Source: CAZEJK01 sp964512045 (lineage in GTDB: Bacteria > Acidobacteriota > Thermoanaerobaculia > Thermoanaerobaculales > Sulfomarinibacteraceae). From it: 24,474 bases of DNA. The DNA is taken from NCBI GenBank assembly GCA_964512045.1, contig CAZEJK010000060.1:1-24474 (forward strand). Direction: 5' to 3'. Position numbers and translations under genes: made by a program. Below are positions 8,471 to 16,880 of this stretch, piece by piece. Under the pieces are notes generated by a model. That model saw nothing but the letters and a program-made list of their open reading frames with translations. It was not told the origin of the DNA and ran no database searches. Position 1 is the stretch's first letter; the number at the start of each line of letters is the position of its first letter.

Positions 8471-8551
8471 TCCCTTCACCAATCGACAGCTGCGAGTGGG
8501 CTGGGCGTGTGCCCGGCCGATTGACGTGAGCACGGTTGTGTGGAGGGACCC

Positions 8552-9877
8552 ATGTGGCGCGGTTTGACACAGGAAATGGGAGCTTTGGCACTGCTTGCGA
8601 CGGCGGTCTGTACCGTGACCGCTGAGGCGGGTAACGAGGGCGGATTGACGCGGGTAGAGGCGGTGGCCCGCGTCCTGGCGGCGAACCCGCGGCTGGAGGC
8701 CGAGGAGCTGGGTGCCCGGGCGAGTGAAGCCCTGGTCGAGCAAGCGGGACGACCGCCGAACCCCGAGCTGGAGCTGGAGGTGGAGAGCTTCGCTGGTACT
8801 GGTCCTCTGGCGGGGTTCGACGGCGCCGAACGGACCTTTGCTGTCCACCAGGAGCTGCTGCTCGGCGGGAAGCTGGGCACGCGGCGCGAGGTGGCGGCGG
8901 GCACGGCCAGCTTGTCACGGTATGACGTCGAGACGTACCGACAGTCGCTGACCGTCCAGGCCGAGGCGGCGTTCGACAGGCTCGTGCTGGCCCAGGAGCG
9001 GGTCGAGCTGGCGGATGACCTGCAACGACTGTCGACGCGGCTCGTCGAGACGGTGGCGCTGCGCGTGGGGGCAGGGAAGGTCGCGCCTGTGGACCTGACC
9101 CGTGCACAGAGCGAGGAAGCAAAGGCGCGCGTCTTCGCAATCCGAGCTCAGGCCGATCTGAAGACCGCTCGCCGCGTCCTTGCAGGTCTGTGGGGTGCCC
9201 GCCAGCCGGACTTCGACCACGCCGCTGGTGCCGCACCGGTTCCGGCGGCCCCGCCCCCGTTACCGCAGCTTCGTGAGCACCTGCGAACATCGCCGCGGTA
9301 TCAGAGGCTGGAGGCGGAGATCGAGCAGCGCGAGCGGCTGGCGGAGATGGAGCGCGCGTCTGTGATTCCGGACCTGACGGTGAGCGTGGGAACGACGCGC
9401 GACCGCGACAGCGGACAGTCGACCTGGGTTGCAGGGATCTCCATCCCGATACCGTTGCTCGATCGCAACAGCGGCGCTCGTCGGGCGGCGGAGCTCGGGG
9501 TCACGCAGGCGCGACGGCGCGCAGAGGCCGATCGAGTGGATCTCGAGGTGGCCCTCGAGGCCGCCGCCCAACGGCTCGAAGCGGCGGTGCGAACGGCTGA
9601 CGAGATCCGCGATGCGATTGTGCCGGCTGCCGAAGAAGCGTTCGAGGTCACGAGGATCGGCTACCGCGAGGGGAAGCTGGGCGTTCTGGACGCTCTCGAC
9701 GCCGAGCGTGAGGTGTTCGACGCCCGGATGGCGTGGCTCGATGTATTGGAGGAGTCGATTGCGGCCCGGCTCGAGCTGGAGGTTCTGATCGGTCGTTCGC
9801 TGGGCGAGCTGCGGCCGACAACTCTTGGCGCAAGCGTGGGAGCCAGTGAGCACAGCGAGCGAGGAGAGGACCCATGA
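8552..9877 (+). CDS. czcC: CzcC-type outer-membrane efflux protein (TolC family)
   Basis: 441 residues. This is the outer-membrane channel of a tripartite heavy-metal exporter. The N-terminus is a signal peptide (MWRGL, hydrophobic through ALALLATAV, cleavage likely near TAEAG). Two OEP repeats follow: PRLEAEELGARASEALVEQ and NPELELEVE open the first, and SIPIPLLDRNSGARRAA opens the second, each with long coiled-coil helices. The motif GYREGKLGVLDALDAEREVFDA near the end is typical of CzcC-like proteins. GGAGG at 8542-8546 lies 5 bases before the ATG at 8552, so this start is preferred over a GTG at 8540 that overlaps the ribosome-binding site. The stop overlaps the czcB start by four bases (ATGA), so the two are translationally coupled. 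Confidence 0.9.
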   Translation: MWRGLTQEMGALALLATAVCTVTAEAGNEGGLTRVEAVARVLAANPRLEAEELGARASEALVEQAGRPPNPELELEVESFAGTGPLAGFDGAERTFAVHQELLLGGKLGTRREVAAGTASLSRYDVETYRQSLTVQAEAAFDRLVLAQERVELADDLQRLSTRLVETVALRVGAGKVAPVDLTRAQSEEAKARVFAIRAQADLKTARRVLAGLWGARQPDFDHAAGAAPVPAAPPPLPQLREHLRTSPRYQRLEAEIEQRERLAEMERASVIPDLTVSVGTTRDRDSGQSTWVAGISIPIPLLDRNSGARRAAELGVTQARRRAEADRVDLEVALEAAAQRLEAAVRTADEIRDAIVPAAEEAFEVTRIGYREGKLGVLDALDAEREVFDARMAWLDVLEESIAARLELEVLIGRSLGELRPTTLGASVGASEHSERGEDP

Positions 9878-11148
9878 CACCGAGGAACCGTTTGCGTACA
9901 GGCATGTTGACGTGGGTTGCGGTCGCTCTTCTGGTTGGTTCGTTCAGCGTCGGATGTCGTCGTGGCAGCGCCAAATCAGAGTCTGAGCCCCACCATGAGC
10001 GTCAACACGACACCGAGGTCCGCCATGAGGCGGAAGAGCACGGCGATCTGCACGGGGACGACGTGGACCATGAGGGAGACGTCGACGCGGAGGTCGTGCG
10101 TCTCGCCCCGAAGCTGCGCGACGACCTCGGCATCGTCGTGTCCACCGCGGGGCCGGGCCATCTGAAGACGATCACCGAGCTTCCTGGGCAGGTACACGTC
10201 AACGATGACCATCTGGCGCACGTCACCCCGAGGGTGAGCGGTGTCGTGCGCGAGGTGCTGGTGACACTGGGAGATCACGTCCGAAAGGGCCAGGTCGTGG
10301 CCGAGCTGGAGAGCCGCGAGCTGGCCGATGCGGTGTCCGAGTGGCTGGCCGCCCGCCAGCGGCTCGCGCTGACCGAGAAGGTGGCCGAGCGAGAGAAGCG
10401 CCTGTTCGAGCAGCGGGTCAGCGCCGAGCAGGACTATCTGGACGCGACGACTGCTCGTGCCGAAGCCCAGATCGACCTGCAATCCGCCGAGCAGAAGCTG
10501 CGGACGTTGGGGATGGATCCGGAGGAGCTCGATCGCTCGGTGGCTCGAGGCGACCGAAGCCTCACTCGCTACACGATCAGGGCGCCGATGGACGGCACCG
10601 TCATCCAGAAGCACATGACCCGCGGTGAGAACGTGGGTGTGGACAGCACCGTGCTCACCGTGGCCGATCTCTCGACCGTGTGGATCGACCTCCAGGTGTA
10701 CCCGAGGGACCTGGCGTCGATCCGGCGTGGCCAGGAGGCGCGGCTCCATATCGCGTCGACCAACCACGTGATAGAGGAGACCATCGCGTTCGTGCAGCCA
10801 CTCCTCGGCGAGGACACCCGGACTGCCCTGGCGCGGATCGTCGCCAACAACCCGGATGGGCGCTTCAAGCCCGGGATGTTCGTGACGGCCGAGGTGGTCA
10901 CGGGCCAGGCCGAGGCCGAGGTTGTCATCCCGAGGTCGGCGATCGTCCGCATGGAGGACGGCCACGAGGTCGTGTTCGTCCCGACGCACGAAGGCTTCGC
11001 GCCGAGGATGGTGACCGCCGGTCGCTCGTCGTCGGAGGCGGTCGAGATCGTCTCCGGCTTGCGGTCCGGGGATCGGTTCGTCGCCGGCGGTGCGTTCAAG
11101 CTGAAGGCCGAGCTCGGCACGGCGGGCTTCGGCAGCCACGTGCACTGA
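9874..11148 (+). CDS. czcB: CzcB-type periplasmic adaptor (membrane fusion protein), His-rich
   Basis: 424 residues. This is the adaptor joining the inner-membrane pump to the outer-membrane channel. The N-terminus (hydrophobic 11-26, then C28 in FSVGC) resembles a lipoprotein signal, though serine at -3 is not the ideal lipobox residue. Residues 40-66 hold seven histidines among Asp/Glu (HHERQH, HEAEEH, HGDDVDHE), a likely metal-binding arm as in CzcB proteins. Next come a barrel-sandwich/lipoyl half (about 112-150), a helical hairpin (about 151-212), the second lipoyl half (RYTIRAPMDGTVIQKHM) and beta-barrel domains. The C-terminus ends GSHVH. The histidines favour a divalent ion (Zn, Co, Cd or Ni); exact specificity cannot be read from the sequence. 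Confidence 0.92.
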   Translation: MTPRNRLRTGMLTWVAVALLVGSFSVGCRRGSAKSESEPHHERQHDTEVRHEAEEHGDLHGDDVDHEGDVDAEVVRLAPKLRDDLGIVVSTAGPGHLKTITELPGQVHVNDDHLAHVTPRVSGVVREVLVTLGDHVRKGQVVAELESRELADAVSEWLAARQRLALTEKVAEREKRLFEQRVSAEQDYLDATTARAEAQIDLQSAEQKLRTLGMDPEELDRSVARGDRSLTRYTIRAPMDGTVIQKHMTRGENVGVDSTVLTVADLSTVWIDLQVYPRDLASIRRGQEARLHIASTNHVIEETIAFVQPLLGEDTRTALARIVANNPDGRFKPGMFVTAEVVTGQAEAEVVIPRSAIVRMEDGHEVVFVPTHEGFAPRMVTAGRSSSEAVEIVSGLRSGDRFVAGGAFKLKAELGTAGFGSHVH

Positions 11149-11169
11149 GCCGTTGGGAAGGAGTTGAGC

Positions 11170-14100
11170 ATGCTGGATCGGCTCGTCGACCTGTCCTTGA
11201 GGCAAAGGCTGGTGGTCGTGGCGGCTGCAGTAGCTGTGATGATCGGCGGGGCGGTGGTCTTTCCGCGGCTACCGGTGGATGCGGTCCCGGACGTTTCGCC
11301 CAGTCTTGTCCAGGTGTACACCGTGACCGAGGGGCTGGCGCCGGAGGAGGTGGAGCGGTACGTGACCTTCCCCGTGGAAAGCCAGATGACGAGTCTGCCG
11401 CGGCTCGAGAGCATCCGCTCGACCTCGGGATTCGGCCTGTCGGTGGTGAATGTGTACTTCGAGGACGGCACCGACATCTACTTTGCTCGCCAGGTTGTGG
11501 CGGAGGCGTTGCAGCGGGCGCGCGAGCAGATCCCTGAAGGGTTCGGTGACCCACAGATGGGTCCCATCGCCACCGGTCTCGGCCAGGTTCTCTACTACTA
11601 CCTGCGGGACACGACCGGGCAGTACTCGCTGACCGAGCTGCGGACCATGCAGGACTGGATCGTCAAGCTCAACCTGCTGACGGTCCCGGGGGTTACCGAG
11701 GTGCTGGGCATCGGCGGGTTCGAGAAGCAGTACCAGGTCGTGGTGGAGCCAGGGGGCCTTCTGCGCTACGACATCTCCCTGGATGACATCGTCGCGCGCA
11801 TCGAGGCCAACAACGAGAACGTCGGCGCACAGTTCATCGAGCGTGAGGGTGAGCAGATCACGGTGCGTTCGGTGGCGCTCGCGCACGGGATCGAGGACCT
11901 CGAGAGAGTCGTGGTCAAGACCGTCGACGGCACCCCGGTCTTGCTCCGAGACCTGGCTCGTATCGAGATCGGCGGCGCGATCCGTCGAGGGCTGCAGACC
12001 CGTAACGGGACAGAGGAGGTCGTGGCCGGAATGGTCATCAAGCTGGCGGGAACGAACTCCTCGACGGTGATCGAGCGGGTGGAGGAGCAGCTGAAGGTCG
12101 TCCAGGACGCCGTGCCCGAGGGCGTCGAGATCGTTCCGTTCTACGAGCAGAAGAGCCTCGTGGACGCGGCGGTCGGCACCGTGACATCCGCCCTGGTGCA
12201 GGGCGTGCTGCTGGTGCTCCTGGTGCTGCCGCTCTTCCTCGGCGGCATCCGCCAGAGCGTGGTGGTGGCGTGTGCGATCCCGTTCTCGGTCTTGCTGGCG
12301 GTGATCGCGATGCAGTACCTCGGCATCTCGGCAAACCTGATGTCCCTCGGAGGATTGGCGATCGCGATCGGGATCATGGTCGATGGCGCTGTCGTACTGG
12401 TCGAGAACGTGGATCGGCGCCTGCAGGAGGCTCCGGAGGGAACGGTTCGGCTGCCTGTGGTCCGGGAGGCATGTGCGGAGGTCGTGCGGCCGATCGTCTT
12501 CGCACTGCTGATCGTCGGTGCTGTCTTCCTGCCGTTGTTCACGCTGCACGGTGTCGAGGGCAAGACGTTCCGGCCGCTGGCGTACACCATCGCCCTCGGG
12601 ATCTTCGGATCGTTGATCTACGCCGTGCTGGTGGCGCCAGCGGTGAGCTCCGTGCTGCTGCGGGCTCGTCGGAACGGTGGCAGCTCGAAGCAGGGGACGC
12701 TCCTGTCCAGGTCCCTGCTGTCAGTCTACGAGCCATTGGTCAGCTGGCTGGTGCGCCGTCCGCGAGCTGCCGTCGCAGGCGGGATCGCACTGCTCGCGGT
12801 CGGCATTCTCGTCTACCCGCAGCTCGGGAGGGAGTTCACTCCCAGGCTCGACGAAGGCGATCTGATGGTGAACCTGACGTTTGCACCATCGGCCTCGCTC
12901 ACCGAGGCACGCGACTCCGTGCTGCAGATCGAGCGGCAGCTGCTCGAGGTACGCGAGGTGCGGGAGGTGATCACCAGGGTCGGCCGCGGGGAGGTCGGAG
13001 CGCACTCGGCACCGGTCAACGTGGCCCACATGAACGTGGTGCTCGCCCCCGAGGACGAGTGGAGGCCCGGCTTCGAGCAGGTCGACATCGAGCGGTCGCT
13101 GCGGCAACGTCTGGAGGTGTTCCCGGGGGTGCTCGGCAACATCACCCAGCCGATCCAGCTCACTGTGGACGAGCTCGTGGGCGGAGTGAATGCCGAGCTG
13201 GCGATCAAGATCTTCTCGGCGCATGAGCACGACCTGACAGCGACCGCCGAGACAATCTCCCGGGAGATCCGTCAGATGCCAGGCGCTGCCGACGTTCAGG
13301 TCCAGCAGATGAGCGGAGCGCCGCAGCTGGTGATCGAGCCGGACCGTGCCGCCCTGTCCCGGTTTGGTTTGAACGTTGCGGACGTCCACAGGGTTGTCCG
13401 AGCCGCGGTGGGCGGCGTCACCGCCGGCCAGGTGTTCGACGGGATTCGGCGCTTCGACATCTTCGTGCGCTACGCGGAGGAGGCGCGCGCGACCCCGGAG
13501 GCGATCGGGCGGATCCTGATCCCGACGCCACAGGGATCGCATGTGGAGCTCGCGCAGGTCGCTGCCATCGACGAGATCATCGGTCCGCGGCAGATCCTGC
13601 GTGAGAACGGCCAACGGTACATTACGGTTCAGTGCAACGTAGTGGGCCGGGACATCGGCGGTTTCGTCAGCGAGGCGCAGCGGCGCCTCGGCGAGTCGAT
13701 CGAGCTGCCGGATGGATCGTTCATCCGGTGGGGAGGACAGTTCGAGCTGCAGCGCGCTGCAAACCAGCGGCTGGCGGTGGTCGTGCCGGTGACGTTCGCC
13801 CTGGTCGCGGTGCTGCTGTTTCTGTCGTTTGGCAGGGCGCGATCCGTGGCGCTGATCGTGCTGAATCTCCCACTCGCGCTGGTGGGTGGTGTGGTGGCGC
13901 TGTGGCTGAGCGGTCAGAACCTCTCGGTGCCGGCGTCGGTGGGGTTCATCGCCCTGTTCGGAGTCGCGCTGGAGAACGGGATGGTGCTGGTATCGACTCT
14001 CGAGCGTCTGGTTCGCGACGGAGAGACCCCGGTCCACGCGGCGATCCGCGCCACCTCGACCCGGCTGCGTCCGGTGCTGATGACGGCGGTGACCACCGGC

Positions 14101-14256
14101 TTGGGATTGATTCCGCTCCTGCTGTCGTCTGGAACCGGCAGCGAGGTGCAGCGTCCACTGGCCACAGTGGTCGTCGGAGGTCTCGTCACCTCGGCGGCGG
14201 TGACACTTCTGATTCTCCCGGCGGTCTTTCAGTGGTTCAGTCGGCGAGACGAGTGA
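11170..14256 (+). CDS. czcA: CzcA/CusA-family heavy-metal RND pump
   Basis: 1028 residues, full length for the family. This is the inner-membrane proton antiporter that drives metal export through CzcB and CzcC. The first helix (about 14-32) is followed by the porter motif PDVSPSLVQVYT and the GLAPEEVERYVTFPVE region. Transmembrane helix 4 carries GLAIAIGIMVDGAVVLVEN, with the proton-relay aspartate at D405. The second half repeats the fold, with helix 8 to 12 segments between about 870 and 1022. Helix 4 has the AIG..VD pattern described for CusA-like pumps rather than the DFG..DGA of CzcA, yet the segment DELVGGV stands where CusA has the transport methionine (DMLSTGI), so Cu/Ag export is not supported. 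AAGGAG at 11158-11163 fixes ATG 11170 rather than TTG 11164. Confidence 0.94.
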   Translation: MLDRLVDLSLRQRLVVVAAAVAVMIGGAVVFPRLPVDAVPDVSPSLVQVYTVTEGLAPEEVERYVTFPVESQMTSLPRLESIRSTSGFGLSVVNVYFEDGTDIYFARQVVAEALQRAREQIPEGFGDPQMGPIATGLGQVLYYYLRDTTGQYSLTELRTMQDWIVKLNLLTVPGVTEVLGIGGFEKQYQVVVEPGGLLRYDISLDDIVARIEANNENVGAQFIEREGEQITVRSVALAHGIEDLERVVVKTVDGTPVLLRDLARIEIGGAIRRGLQTRNGTEEVVAGMVIKLAGTNSSTVIERVEEQLKVVQDAVPEGVEIVPFYEQKSLVDAAVGTVTSALVQGVLLVLLVLPLFLGGIRQSVVVACAIPFSVLLAVIAMQYLGISANLMSLGGLAIAIGIMVDGAVVLVENVDRRLQEAPEGTVRLPVVREACAEVVRPIVFALLIVGAVFLPLFTLHGVEGKTFRPLAYTIALGIFGSLIYAVLVAPAVSSVLLRARRNGGSSKQGTLLSRSLLSVYEPLVSWLVRRPRAAVAGGIALLAVGILVYPQLGREFTPRLDEGDLMVNLTFAPSASLTEARDSVLQIERQLLEVREVREVITRVGRGEVGAHSAPVNVAHMNVVLAPEDEWRPGFEQVDIERSLRQRLEVFPGVLGNITQPIQLTVDELVGGVNAELAIKIFSAHEHDLTATAETISREIRQMPGAADVQVQQMSGAPQLVIEPDRAALSRFGLNVADVHRVVRAAVGGVTAGQVFDGIRRFDIFVRYAEEARATPEAIGRILIPTPQGSHVELAQVAAIDEIIGPRQILRENGQRYITVQCNVVGRDIGGFVSEAQRRLGESIELPDGSFIRWGGQFELQRAANQRLAVVVPVTFALVAVLLFLSFGRARSVALIVLNLPLALVGGVVALWLSGQNLSVPASVGFIALFGVALENGMVLVSTLERLVRDGETPVHAAIRATSTRLRPVLMTAVTTGLGLIPLLLSSGTGSEVQRPLATVVVGGLVTSAAVTLLILPAVFQWFSRRDE

Positions 14257-14298
14257 GGCCGGGTGAGAACGAGGAGGAGATCTCGGCGTGGCCGCAGC

Positions 14299-14308
14299 AT
14301 GCTACGAT
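14299..14308 (+). promoter_or_regulatory. Candidate extended -10 for the B-box-like gene
   Basis: ATGCTACGAT contains TG-C-TACGAT, an extended -10 match about 45 bases before the ATG at 14355, in the 98-base gap after czcA. No -35 is evident. It shares ATGCTAC with the candidate element at 8001-8010. Confidence 0.25.
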
Positions 14309-14354
14309 GAAGCGAAGAGTATCCGACATTCCAGGGCGACGAGAGGAGAGTCTC

Positions 14355-14630
14355 ATGGCTCGGTGTCAGCATCACCCGGACCGGGAAGCAGTGACGTACT
14401 GCTCCCGTTGCGGCGATCCTGTGTGCGCTCAGTGTCTGGTTCGCGAGATCGAGCCTCCGCTGTGCGTCGACTGCTCGGTCAAGAAAGACAGCTCGGGCGA
14501 GGTCGAGGCGCCGCCGGTCCAGGCGCCGGAGATTCCGCCGCCGCCACCGATCGAACGGCCTGAGGTCGAGACACCCCCGCAGCTCAGGACCGGTTCGCGG
14601 CCGGCCCGCGGTGTACCAGAGGACTGGTAG
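14355..14630 (+). CDS. Small B-box-like zinc-finger protein with proline-rich tail
   Basis: 91 residues. The first 40 hold four paired ligands spaced like a bacterial B-box/zinc-binding module: C4-H7, C16-C19 (YCSRCGDPVC), C24-C27 and C37-C40 (LCVDC). They probably bind two zinc ions. Residues about 50-80 are proline-rich (PPVQAP, IPPPPP) and disordered, as in adaptor proteins that present short linear motifs. Unlike many bacterial B-box proteins it has no membrane segment. AGGAGA about 6 bases upstream supports the ATG at 14355; longer upstream reading in this frame runs inside czcA and is not real. It follows czcA on the same strand but has its own gap and probable promoter. No partner is known. 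Confidence 0.8.
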   Translation: MARCQHHPDREAVTYCSRCGDPVCAQCLVREIEPPLCVDCSVKKDSSGEVEAPPVQAPEIPPPPPIERPEVETPPQLRTGSRPARGVPEDW

Positions 14631-14804
14631 ACAGGCTCCTGTCAGCGTTCCGTTCGGCCCTGCGACTACGAGACGCGCGACGGATCGGCACGCGCCCCGG
14701 AACGCCGGTATCACGACAGCCAGAGCAATCTCCGTCCAGCCCGGCGGCCAGGGCTGCGAACGTCCAGCAGCTGGGGCTGGTGCCGGGGCCAAGGGAGCTG
14801 CGGC
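14631..14804. other. Convergent intergenic region
   Basis: These 174 bases separate the B-box-like gene from the end of the T6SS/radical-SAM operon, both of which end here. A small inverted repeat (GACAG-GCTC-CTGTC, 14630-14643) lies at the stop of the B-box-like gene, but no T-run follows. I see no coding sequence, and no terminator I would defend. Confidence 0.4.
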
Positions 14805-15656
14805 TCAGGGGCTTTCCTGCGGATCCCGCTCGCCGATGACGCGCGCGTGGACGAGCTCATCGCGGCCAGGTCCGTACTCGTCGTGGTGGGTGGCCTCGTG
14901 GACGAAGCCGTGGCCCGCGAGGGCCACGGTGAGCCGGCTGATGTCGTGGCCACCGGTCACGTGCCGCCACACCAGCTTGTGGATCGCTCGCGGCAGGTCG
15001 CGATCGATCGCAGGGAACACGTATGCGAGGCCCTGCTCCAGGGTGTACGTGTCGGTCCCTGCCACGATGGCGAGGCTGCCGACCGGCTTGACCGGGCGCT
15101 CATCGAGGAAGCTGATGACGAAGTCGATCCTCTCGCCCTCGGTGACGGCAAAGAACAGCTCGCGTTGCTGGAAGATGCGCACCCGAAGCAGGAGCTCGCC
15201 GTACATCTGATGGGTGAGATCGGGGTGTCGGTAGTAGATGGTCGGCACCTCGATCTTCTGCGGGAACTCGCCGCCACCCAGCAGCACTCTGAGCGCATCG
15301 AGATCCCACTCCTCGAGCCGCCGTACCTTGGGCATCGGCGGTCCTGCGGACCGCGGTTCTTCGTCCAGCTCGAAGGTGACCAGGTTGTACATCGCCAGCG
15401 CGTAGATCGACTCGTCCACCCACTGCACCAGCGGGCTGCCCGGAGGTTGCTGGTACATCTCGAGGTACTGCGCTCGGATCTCCTCCAACGTGTGCTCGCC
15501 AGTGCACATCTGGCCGATCTCGAGCACCGTCGGGTTGAAAATACGTAACGCCTTGCTCGGATCGGCAGGGGAGATGGCGCTGGCGTAGCCAGCGTTCTCC
15601 TTGCGGAAGAACGCAAACTCCTCGGGGTCGAAGCGGGGGCGAGACTTCGGGTTCAT
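14805..15656 (-). CDS. PqqD-like (RiPP recognition) domain fused to a GNAT-like acetyltransferase domain
   Basis: 283 residues. Residues about 8-98 follow the PqqD/RRE pattern: RFDPEEFAFF, a strand pair, FNPTVLEIGQMCTGEHTLEEI, then a helix ending ALAMYNLVTF. Such domains bind leader peptides or substrate proteins for radical SAM enzymes. Residues about 140-276 look like a GNAT N-acetyltransferase: a strand (VKPVGSLAIV), a strand-turn (AYVFPAIDRDLPRAIHKLVW) and the C-terminal GFVHEATHHDEYGPGRDEL, which resembles the GF-E-RDE ending of RimJ-type enzymes. The acetyl-CoA loop is not obvious. AGGAG upstream and a 4-base ATGA overlap with the preceding radical SAM gene support ATG 15656; an in-frame ATG at 15743 lies inside that gene. 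It is the last gene of the operon. The RRE call is fairly firm, the GNAT call tentative. Confidence 0.72.
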   Translation of the reverse strand: MNPKSRPRFDPEEFAFFRKENAGYASAISPADPSKALRIFNPTVLEIGQMCTGEHTLEEIRAQYLEMYQQPPGSPLVQWVDESIYALAMYNLVTFELDEEPRSAGPPMPKVRRLEEWDLDALRVLLGGGEFPQKIEVPTIYYRHPDLTHQMYGELLLRVRIFQQRELFFAVTEGERIDFVISFLDERPVKPVGSLAIVAGTDTYTLEQGLAYVFPAIDRDLPRAIHKLVWRHVTGGHDISRLTVALAGHGFVHEATHHDEYGPGRDELVHARVIGERDPQESP

Positions 15657-16876
15657 CGAGTCTCCTCGGAGAGGCCGGCGGTGTCGCCGAAAAGCCGTGA
15701 CATTGCTCGTCTGACGGAGGGTGCGTCGGGCTCCCACGCCCACGGTCCGGCCGGCCGGTCGGAGCGGGGCGACACCCGCTCGACGAGGTCGAGGACGACG
15801 TCGGTCAACCGCTCGATCTCATCTGGGCTGTGCTCGAGGGGGTCGAGATCCACCGGTGCGTCGAAGAACGGGAGCGGTCGGATCTCGGCAAAGCCACGGT
15901 TGCTTCGGACACGGTATGCCAGCTCACGGATCAGCCGGAGCTGCCAGGCGCGGCTCACGCCAGCCTGCCAGTATGCGGACAGTGTGTGGCGGCGGACGTT
16001 GCCGACGACCACGGGGAGGTAGGTTGTTGGCGTCAGAAAGCCGTCCGAGGTGATGTGCAGAGTGTAGGTGGCCATGGCGTAATGGGCGCCGAACCGGATC
16101 AGGTGGTCCACCGGATCGCCCCACTCGATGCGGACCGGCGCGTCGAGGTTGCGGGCGTTCGCCTTGTAGGCGTCGATCAGCTCATCGTACTGGTGGGGAT
16201 GTGGCGCGATGTCATCGAAGTGCAGCGCGGCCTGTCCCAACGGCATCAGCGGCTGGACACGGAGCTCGTAGACCCCCAGCTCGGTGCACAGCTCATAGAG
16301 GTCGCACCACTCGTGGAGGTTGAACCGAGTCGGGCTGAATGCGACGCCCACGGTGAGGTTGCACGAACGCAGAGAGCGGATGGCGGCGATGGCGGCGTCG
16401 AAGGCGCCGCACACGCCGCGCAGCTGCTCGTGGGTAGCTGCGGTGGCGCCGTCGAGGCTGATCTGGACCATCTCGATCCCGGCGCCGGCGATCTGCTCGG
16501 CGACCGCTGGGCTGATCAGCTGGCCGTTGGAGACCATGTTGACCTTGACGCCGGCTGTGCTCAGCAGGTGGGCGATCGCCAGAGTGGTATCGGTGCGGAC
16601 CATCGGCTCGCCGCCGCACAGGCAGATGCCCAGCGGCTCGAGCTCGGCAATCTGCCGCGCGACGTCCATCATCTTCTCGCTGCCGAGCTCCTCGCGCTCG
16701 AGCGTGCCGCTGCGGTTGAAGCAGTGGCGGCAACGGCCGGTGCAGCGGTTGGTCATGTCCCATGACCACTCGATGGGGCCGCGGAGCACGGCGGCGTCCC
16801 GCCTGAGGTTGTACTCCCGAGCCACCTCGTTCCAGCGGGGCTTCGGGACCGTACTCGAACGGTGAGGTCCACCCAT
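15653..16876 (-). CDS. Radical SAM peptide-modifying-type enzyme with cysteine-free SPASM-like tail
   Basis: 407 residues. DMTNRCTGRCRHCFNRSG contains the CxxxCxxC cluster (C45, C49, C52) that binds the 4Fe-4S cluster cleaving S-adenosylmethionine. CGGEP (87-91), SNGQL (116-120) and QISLDG (138-143) are further radical SAM signature segments. The overall build matches PqqE/SPASM-type maturases. The region that should carry auxiliary-cluster cysteines keeps the frame (ITSDGFLTPTTYLPVVVGN, then AYWQ) but lacks them, so an auxiliary cluster there is unlikely. Its immediate partner is the PqqD-like protein, as expected for a leader-dependent maturase. The ATG at 16876 has no clear ribosome-binding site and lies 4 bases after the 85-residue gene, so translation is probably coupled. 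The substrate is unknown. Confidence 0.9.
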   Translation of the reverse strand: MGGPHRSSTVPKPRWNEVAREYNLRRDAAVLRGPIEWSWDMTNRCTGRCRHCFNRSGTLEREELGSEKMMDVARQIAELEPLGICLCGGEPMVRTDTTLAIAHLLSTAGVKVNMVSNGQLISPAVAEQIAGAGIEMVQISLDGATAATHEQLRGVCGAFDAAIAAIRSLRSCNLTVGVAFSPTRFNLHEWCDLYELCTELGVYELRVQPLMPLGQAALHFDDIAPHPHQYDELIDAYKANARNLDAPVRIEWGDPVDHLIRFGAHYAMATYTLHITSDGFLTPTTYLPVVVGNVRRHTLSAYWQAGVSRAWQLRLIRELAYRVRSNRGFAEIRPLPFFDAPVDLDPLEHSPDEIERLTDVVLDLVERVSPRSDRPAGPWAWEPDAPSVRRAMSRLFGDTAGLSEETR

Positions 16877-16880
16877 GGCG

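Noticed and set aside
13632..14630. Long form (332 codons) of the B-box-like protein
   Set aside because: The extension overlaps the 3' third of czcA out of frame; the ATG at 14355 has a good ribosome-binding site and starts the Cys module.
14630..14643. Short inverted repeat as terminator of the B-box-like gene
   Set aside because: Five-base stem and no following T-run; not enough to call a terminator.
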